DNA of 64,000 bases, from the NCBI RefSeq assembly GCF_900114375.1, contig NZ_FOSV01000014.1, positions 1-64,000 of the forward strand. The letters are read 5' to 3'. The notes beneath the pieces were generated by a model. That model searched no databases and was not told the DNA's origin. It saw only the letters and a list, made by a program, of their open reading frames with translations. The DNA comes from Methylorubrum salsuginis. GTDB taxonomy: Bacteria; Pseudomonadota; Alphaproteobacteria; Rhizobiales; Beijerinckiaceae. Below are positions 59,174 to 64,000 of the stretch, piece by piece. Position numbers and translations under genes: made by a program. Positions within the stretch are counted from its first letter, which is position 1. Each line of letters starts with the position of its first letter.

Positions 59174-59728
59174 TCAGCTGTTCGGCTTCACGGCGAGGAC
59201 GGAGGCGATGCGTGTCTTGATCTGCTCGGCCAGCACCTTGGCGAGCCGGATCTCGGCATCGCGCGCCGCGCGCAGGGAGGCGAAGCGCTGGATCGAGCGG
59301 TCGTAGGTCGCGGTCGAGGTGGCGACCCCCTCGGTGATGACCCGCTGCCCGTCGGTGCTCTCCAGCGAGTATCGCACGGTGCCGACGATGGTGCCGGCCT
59401 CGGCGCGGGCGGTGGTGGAGGAGACGATCGGCGTCTGCACCTGCTCGCTGCCCTGCATCTTCAGCCGGTAGCGCTTCGGCGGGCCGGCCTGGCCCGAGCC
59501 GTCGAGGGCGAAGATCAGCTCGCTGCGCAGGTAGTGCCCGAGGCGCTCCTGATCCTGCGCCATCGCCACGTCGTCGACCTGGATCGCGGCCAGGGCGGTC
59601 TGCATCGATTCGCCCGAGGCGGTCGGCCCATAGAGCGGGCGGAAGCAGGCGCCGAGATTGAGTGCGAGCCCGAGGACGAGCGTAACCCGCGCGATCCGGG
59701 CAACCGGCCTGTTCGACGCCACACCCAT
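59174..59728 (-). CDS. lptE: LPS-assembly lipoprotein LptE
   Basis: A 184-residue lipoprotein. The signal peptide ends with the lipobox LNLGAC, giving lipid-modified Cys28. The mature part has the LptE core: FRPLYGPTASGESMQTALAA, with a typical long helix RDAEIRLAKVLAEQIKTRI at the end. LptE plugs the LptD barrel that delivers LPS to the cell surface. ATG 59728 is chosen because the signal peptide starts there. It overlaps no other gene and precedes holA by 4 bases. Confidence 0.9.
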   Translation of the reverse strand: MGVASNRPVARIARVTLVLGLALNLGACFRPLYGPTASGESMQTALAAIQVDDVAMAQDQERLGHYLRSELIFALDGSGQAGPPKRYRLKMQGSEQVQTPIVSSTTARAEAGTIVGTVRYSLESTDGQRVITEGVATSTATYDRSIQRFASLRAARDAEIRLAKVLAEQIKTRIASVLAVKPNS

Positions 59729-60057
59729 CCGATGCCTCACGGCTGCTCCCCGACCCGACGCGTAACAGTTCCGCTTGTACGACAAGCCTCACGCCCGGTC
59801 ATCCTACGCGACCCATGCTTTACGAACCCTCTGCGGCGAGACCGTGATGGCGTGTCGTGCTTGCACGGGAGGCGGCGGATTCCCATTTCCCCTCTATCGC
59901 ATTCACGCCTTCGACGACGCCTTGACGCTGAGCGAACGCGCGGGGTAAATTAGAACAAATGGCGAACAAACGAGCCCTGTCCTGGTCGGTCGCGCTGCGC
60001 GACCTGAGGGACGATCGAACCCGGAGAGCGGATGTGCGTGAGGAGCGTCTGCGAACG
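59729..60057. other. Divergent intergenic region upstream of lptE
   Basis: About 330 bases; the lptE-holA promoter should lie at 59730-59830. A GAGGAG at 60039-60044 serves the rightward hypothetical gene. Part of this stretch may belong to that gene if its earlier in-frame ATG (59959) is used. Confidence 0.45.
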
Positions 60058-60399
60058 ATGGCGGGTCTGCGTGGCACCCCGGCCCTGTCCTTGAGCGCGT
60101 GGCGTGGGCGCTCGGGTCGACGCTACGTCGTCGGCGTCCACGAGATTGCCGCCTCCGATCTCGCGGAGGTCGGCCCGGCGGTGCTGATCGCGGTGCGCCG
60201 CGACGGCGCCGGCATCGCCCAGCCGGTCTCCGTGACGGCGACCGGCGAGAGCCCGCGCGAGCGGCTGACCCGCGGCTGGCTCGCCCGCGTCCGTCAAAAG
60301 GGCGCGACCGAGATGCACGTGCATCGCCTCGCTGAAGGGGACGACGCGCGTCGCGCCATCGTCGCCGATCTCGTGCTGGACGAAGCAGCCTCCGCGTAA
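60058..60399 (+). CDS. Hypothetical protein, 113 aa
   Basis: A 113-residue protein with a beta-rich core (ALSLSAWRGRSGRRYVVGVH, AVLIAVRRDGAGIAQPVSVT) and a charged end (GATEMHVHRLAEGDDARRAI). No family recognised. I choose ATG 60058, which has a GAGGAG site 13 bases upstream, over ATG 59959, whose extension is Arg-rich. It lies 120 bases before the DUF2125 gene on the same strand. Confidence 0.6.
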   Translation: MAGLRGTPALSLSAWRGRSGRRYVVGVHEIAASDLAEVGPAVLIAVRRDGAGIAQPVSVTATGESPRERLTRGWLARVRQKGATEMHVHRLAEGDDARRAIVADLVLDEAASA

Positions 60400-60519
60400 C
60401 GCCCTCTCCTGCCGCCGCGGATCGAACGGCGGCGGCACACCGCGCACTTGCCTTGCGCGCGGCCCGTCTTCAAACACGGGCCGCCCGGCCGCTTCGCCGG
60501 GCCGCGCAGGACGACCTTG

Positions 60520-61623
60520 ATGGCGCAGACTGACACTTCGATTTCCGGCGGACCGGCGCATCGGCCCCGCAGGCGGATCGGCCTGTTCCTCCCCTATATC
60601 CTCCTCGGCGCCCTGGTGCTGGCCTGGACGGTCGGCTGGTTCCTGATCCGGGCGCGGGCCGAGAGCGAGATGGACGGCTGGCTCGCCCAGGAGGCGCAGG
60701 CCGGGCGGCAATGGACCTGCGCCGACCGCTCGATCACCGGCTACCCGTTCCGGCTCGAACTGCGCTGCGCCTCGCTGCGCTTCGCCCGCTCGGACGGCAA
60801 CTTCTCCCTCGGGCCGATCACCGCAGTCGTCCAGATCTACGATCCGCGCCTCGTCCTGCTGGAGGCCGCCGGCCCGTTCCGGGTTGAGCAAGGCGACCTG
60901 AACGCCGACGTGACCTGGAGTTCGCTGGAGGCGAGCTTCCACGCCGCCTCCGACGGCTTCAGCCGGGCCTCCCTCGTGGTCGATGGGCCCAAGGGCGTGG
61001 TGAACACGCCCGATCCCGGCCCGATCGATTTCGCGGCGCGCCATCTCGAACTGCACGCCCGGCCGACGCCGGGGCGTTTCGCCTCCGACGGTGCCATCGA
61101 TGTGAGCCTGCGCCTCGCTCAGGCGGCGGTGCCGCGCCTCGACGCGCTGGCCGGCAGCCCGGACCCGGCTGATATCGACCTCGACACCACCATCGAGCAG
61201 GCCGCCGTGCTGCGCACCGGCACCGTCGCCCGCGAATTGGAGACGTGGCGCCAAGCCGGCGGGCGGCTCGACGTGACGCGGCTGTCGATCGCCAAGGGCG
61301 AGCGCCGGCTCCAGGCCAAGGGGGCCGTGGGGATCGACGCCGCGCATCGCCCCGAGGGGCGGTTCGACCTGCGCGCGGTCGGCCTCGAGGCGCTGGTCGG
61401 GCAGGTGATGGGCCAGCGCTACGGCGCCGACAAGGGGGCGATGATCGGCAACCTCGTCGGGCAGTTCCTCGGCGGCCTGCGCCGCAAGGAGGAGGGCGCC
61501 GCCGCCGATGCGGACAACGGCGCCGATGCGCTCAAGCCCTTGCCGACGCTCAAGCTCGGCGACGGCCGGCTGATGCTCGGGCCGTTCGCCGTGCCGAACG
61601 TGGCCCTGCCGCCGCTCTATTGA
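60520..61623 (+). CDS. DUF2125 family protein
   Basis: A 367-residue protein. An N-terminal membrane anchor (about 21-42, IGLFLPYILLGALVLAWTV) is followed by the DUF2125 pattern: GWLAQEAQAGRQWTCADRSI, TGYPFRLELRCASLRF and long AsmA-like beta-strand repeats that should face the periplasm. The function is unknown; AsmA-related proteins affect envelope lipids. ATG 60520 is chosen because the preceding extension is atypical. It converges on the glycosyltransferase gene with 12 bases between stops. Confidence 0.78.
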   Translation: MAQTDTSISGGPAHRPRRRIGLFLPYILLGALVLAWTVGWFLIRARAESEMDGWLAQEAQAGRQWTCADRSITGYPFRLELRCASLRFARSDGNFSLGPITAVVQIYDPRLVLLEAAGPFRVEQGDLNADVTWSSLEASFHAASDGFSRASLVVDGPKGVVNTPDPGPIDFAARHLELHARPTPGRFASDGAIDVSLRLAQAAVPRLDALAGSPDPADIDLDTTIEQAAVLRTGTVARELETWRQAGGRLDVTRLSIAKGERRLQAKGAVGIDAAHRPEGRFDLRAVGLEALVGQVMGQRYGADKGAMIGNLVGQFLGGLRRKEEGAAADADNGADALKPLPTLKLGDGRLMLGPFAVPNVALPPLY

Positions 61624-61635
61624 GGCGACGCCGCC

Positions 61636-62541
61636 TCACCAGGGCGCGGGGCCGCGGCGGATCACCATCCGGCGTAAGCTGCGCCCCGCCGCTTCCAGGC
61701 GACGGCGATGGAGATGGCGCCGGCGCCACCGCGCCAGTTCCCCGGTCTCGACCGGCGCGTCGAGTTCCGGTACGTCCACGGACAGCGCCCGGAAGCGCGC
61801 GGCCTCCCGGGGCGCGCGCTCGCGCAGGTCGGCAAGGAACAGACGCATCTCGGCGAGCGTCGGGCCGATCCAGTCCTGCGCCGTCGGGTCGGGGCGGCCG
61901 GCGGCGGGCGCGACCGCTTCGTCGCAACGGGCGAGACGGATCTTGCCGCCCCGCGACGGGGCCGGGATCGCGTCCTCGAACGCCGAAAAGTCCGCGGCGA
62001 GGCGCTCGCCCTGGATCACCTCCGGCAACAGCGCGTCCCGGATCAGCGTGACGGCGCCGTGCCGGTAGAGGCCGCGGGCCGGGCGGCGCTCCGCCCCGGC
62101 CCCGTCGAGGGCGGGGGCGAAGCGGCGCAGCACGAGGTCGGTCGCCGCCGCCCCGGCCACGGGGGCGAAGGCGCGGGGCGCGAACTGCACCACCCCGGCA
62201 TGGGGCGGCACCTCGCGCAGCCACCGCTCGATGTCGTCGCCCGGCAGCGGCATCAGGAACTCGTCGGGGTCGAGGAAGACCGCGAAGGGAAATAGCCGGG
62301 CGCGGGAGGCCAGGAAATGGTCCTGCGGCGTCAGCAGGTGGGCCGCGCCGCGGGCCTCGGGCCAGGGCACGCGGACGACGCCCAGGGGGGCGTGCGCCGC
62401 CAGGATCGCGGCGGTGTCGTCGCGGCTCTCGTCGTCATAGACCACGACGTCGCGCACCCCCGCCGCGCGGTGGAAGGCGAGCCACTCGACGAGGCGAGGG
62501 CCCTGGTCGCGGACGACGGTGACGAGGGTGAGACGGCGCAT
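61636..62541 (-). CDS. Glycosyltransferase (GT2/GT92-type)
   Basis: A 301-residue enzyme with a GT-A fold. LTLVTVVRDQGPRLVEWLAF starts the domain, followed by VVVYDDESRDDTAAIL and the metal-binding AVFLDPDEFLMP (DPDE as the DxD motif). The EWLAFHRAAGV-type segment resembles GT92/DUF23 enzymes that use galactose or related donors. The acceptor is unknown. It lies 8 bases downstream of the prephenate dehydrogenase stop on the same strand. Confidence 0.78.
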   Translation of the reverse strand: MRRLTLVTVVRDQGPRLVEWLAFHRAAGVRDVVVYDDESRDDTAAILAAHAPLGVVRVPWPEARGAAHLLTPQDHFLASRARLFPFAVFLDPDEFLMPLPGDDIERWLREVPPHAGVVQFAPRAFAPVAGAAATDLVLRRFAPALDGAGAERRPARGLYRHGAVTLIRDALLPEVIQGERLAADFSAFEDAIPAPSRGGKIRLARCDEAVAPAAGRPDPTAQDWIGPTLAEMRLFLADLRERAPREAARFRALSVDVPELDAPVETGELARWRRRHLHRRRLEAAGRSLRRMVIRRGPAPW

Positions 62542-62549
62542 CGGGCTCC

Positions 62550-63485
62550 TCAGCCTTGGACCGGAGCGGAGGGGGCCGCGTTGCGGGCGCGGCCGAAATC
62601 GGCTTCCGCCGTCTCCTGGCCCATGGCGACGATGCCGCGGCGGATCGCGCGGGTGCGGGTGAACAGCTCGTGCAGGGCCTCGCCGTCCCCCCAGCGGATC
62701 GCCCGCGACAGGGCCGAGAGATCCTCGTTGAAGCGCCCGAGCATCTCCAGCACCGCCTCGCGGTTGGTGAGGAAGATGTCGCGCCACATGGTCGGGTCGG
62801 AGGCCGCGATCCGGGTGAAGTCACGGAATCCGCCGGCCGAGAATTTGATGACCTCGGACTGCGTGACCTCCTCCAAGTCGGCCGCCGTGCCGACGATGTT
62901 GTAGGCGATCAGGTGCGGCACGTGGCTGGTGATGGCGAGCACGAGGTCGTGGTGCTCCGGGCTCATCGTCTCGACGATGGCGCCCAGGCCCTGCCACAGC
63001 GCCCGCACCCGCTCGACCGCCGCCTCGTCGGCGGCCTCCGGCGGGGTGAGGATGCACCAGCGGTTCGAGAACAGGGTACTGAACCCCGAATCCGGCCCGG
63101 AATACTCGGTGCCGGCCACCGGGTGGGCCGGGACGAACACGTTCGTCTCTGCGAGATGCGGGCTCACGGCGGCGACCACCGCGGCCTTGACCGAGCCGAC
63201 ATCGGAGACGACCGCGCCGGGCTTCAGATGCGGCGCAATGGCTTCGGCCACGGTGCCGATGGCGCCGACCGGCACGCACAGGATCACGAGGTCGGCCCCC
63301 CGCACGCCCTCCGCCGCGTCGGTCGTGGCGAGATTCGCGAGCCCGAGCGCCCGCACCCGCTCGATCACCCCGGGATCGCGGTCGATGGCGACGATGGTGT
63401 TCGCGAGCCCGTAGGTGCGCGCGCCGCGGGCGATGGAGGAGCCGATCAGCCCCAGGCCGACGATGGCGAGCCGTTCGACGCTCAC
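62550..63485 (-). CDS. tyrC: Prephenate dehydrogenase (arogenate type possible)
   Basis: A 311-residue NAD-dependent dehydrogenase of tyrosine synthesis. The NAD site is [15 protein letters not shown]; catalytic His/Ser residues lie in [16 protein letters not shown] and the [14 protein letters not shown] helix follows. It oxidises and decarboxylates prephenate and/or arogenate. The GTG start at 63485 overlaps the hisC stop (GTGA), showing translational coupling. The single-domain form lacks an ACT domain, so feedback control by tyrosine may be absent or different. The gene symbol reflects the cyclohexadienyl type. Confidence 0.9.
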   Translation of the reverse strand: MSVERLAIVGLGLIGSSIARGARTYGLANTIVAIDRDPGVIERVRALGLANLATTDAAEGVRGADLVILCVPVGAIGTVAEAIAPHLKPGAVVSDVGSVKAAVVAAVSPHLAETNVFVPAHPVAGTEYSGPDSGFSTLFSNRWCILTPPEAADEAAVERVRALWQGLGAIVETMSPEHHDLVLAITSHVPHLIAYNIVGTAADLEEVTQSEVIKFSAGGFRDFTRIAASDPTMWRDIFLTNREAVLEMLGRFNEDLSALSRAIRWGDGEALHELFTRTRAIRRGIVAMGQETAEADFGRARNAAPSAPVQG

Positions 63486-64000
63486 GCGCCCGCTCCGCGC
63501 AGGAAGTCGGTCAGCGCGGCCACGAACGCGCGGTTGGATTCGGCGCTGCCGACCGTCACGCGGAGCGCATCGGGCAAGCCGTAGGCGGTGACGCGGCGCA
63601 CGATCACGCCGGCCCTGGTCAGGTGGGCGTCGGCCTCCGCCGCCGTGCGGCCGGGCGTGTCCGAAAAGTGGACGAGGAGGAAGTTGCCGACGCTCGGCGT
63701 GACGGTCAGCCCCAAAGCCTCGACCTCGCGGGTGAGCCAGGCGAGCCATTCGTCGTTGTGGGCGACCGCCGCCGCGACATGGGCGTCGTCGGCGATGGCC
63801 GCCGCACCCGCCGCGATGGCGCCGGCCGAGAGGTTGAAGGGCCCCCGGATGCGGTTGAGGGCATCGACCACGGGCTCGGGGCCGACCATCCAGCCGATGC
63901 GTTGCGCCGCCAGCCCGTGGATCTTCGAGAAGGTGCGGGTCATCACGACGTTGCCGGCCTCCAGCGCCAGCTCCAGGCCCGCCGAGTAGTCGTTGGCGCG
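63482..64000 (-). CDS. hisC: Histidinol-phosphate/aromatic aminotransferase, C-terminal part (cut by window edge)
   Basis: The 172 residues visible here are the C-terminal half of a class I/II PLP aminotransferase. The PLP lysine is in [17 protein letters not shown], followed by [20 protein letters not shown] and the closing [17 protein letters not shown] with phosphate-binding Arg. HisC homologues linked to tyrC often act on both histidinol phosphate and prephenate/aromatic oxo-acids, so it may serve phenylalanine/tyrosine synthesis. The N-terminal half lies beyond the window. Confidence 0.9.
   Translation of the reverse strand, partial: RANDYSAGLELALEAGNVVMTRTFSKIHGLAAQRIGWMVGPEPVVDALNRIRGPFNLSAGAIAAGAAAIADDAHVAAAVAHNDEWLAWLTREVEALGLTVTPSVGNFLLVHFSDTPGRTAAEADAHLTRAGVIVRRVTAYGLPDALRVTVGSAESNRAFVAALTDFLRGAGA

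Overview
The window is very GC-rich and reads as a chromosome segment of an alphaproteobacterium, most likely Methylobacterium/Methylorubrum (Methylobacteriaceae). The grounds are the codon bias, the alphaproteobacterial block leuS-mnmE-mnmG-rsmG-parA-parB with holA-lptE, a complete 2-oxoglutarate dehydrogenase/succinyl-CoA synthetase/malate dehydrogenase cluster, a DUF2778 protein and FixJ/HWE-kinase signalling genes. The genus is an inference from these traits, not from a marker gene. A perfect 16-bp parS site inside rsmG suggests the right part of the window lies near the replication origin. No tRNA, rRNA or CRISPR array was seen.

1-29 kb is the accessory half. It opens with a partial IS630-type transposase, a long inverted repeat (331-875) and a gutted siderophore-uptake accessory operon (DUF3649, a PepSY gene with an internal deletion, DUF3325). 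At 2.7-7.1 kb is an AT-richer island: a HAD phosphatase, an aldolase fused to a glycosyltransferase-like domain, an AlgX-like O-acetyltransferase and a small protein with all four sialyltransferase-type (GT29) motifs. I infer a pathway that makes, modifies and transfers an unusual 3-deoxy-ulosonic (sialic-acid-like) sugar; this is the best candidate for an undescribed system. Then come a Crp/Fnr regulator, a FixJ regulator preceded by 62-bp tandem repeats, an HWE-type kinase and a 1263-residue hybrid kinase (7.6-14.9 kb). Next is a run of envelope and stress genes: LysM protein, YidB, two CsbD proteins, microproteins and a DUF2778 L,D-transpeptidase-like protein (15-21.5 kb). A decayed IS630 copy and two glycosyl/acyl-transferase genes follow, then an HNH protein, an MFS permease and a predicted outer-membrane protein (21.7-29 kb).

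29.4-35 kb carries a family 2B-type encapsulin operon: a shell protein with a cyclic-nucleotide-binding-fold insert, overlapping a SufS-type cysteine desulfurase with a long Pro/Ala-rich cargo-type extension. Serine O-acetyltransferase (cysE), a small unknown protein and a TIGR01244 phosphatase/sulfurtransferase lie beside it, which points to compartmentalised cysteine/sulfur chemistry.

35.2-44.9 kb is the TCA-cycle block, transcribed leftward: mdh, sucC, sucD, sucA, a YciI-like gene, sucB, a 53-residue membrane protein and lpd.

45.2-64 kb holds housekeeping genes: a TetR regulator, a fused shikimate kinase/3-dehydroquinate synthase, the PLP-homeostasis gene yggS, leuS, mnmE (with a palindromic repeat element inserted in frame in its G domain), mnmG, rsmG, parA, parB, a TerB-like gene, holA, lptE, DUF2125, a glycosyltransferase, prephenate dehydrogenase and a partial hisC.
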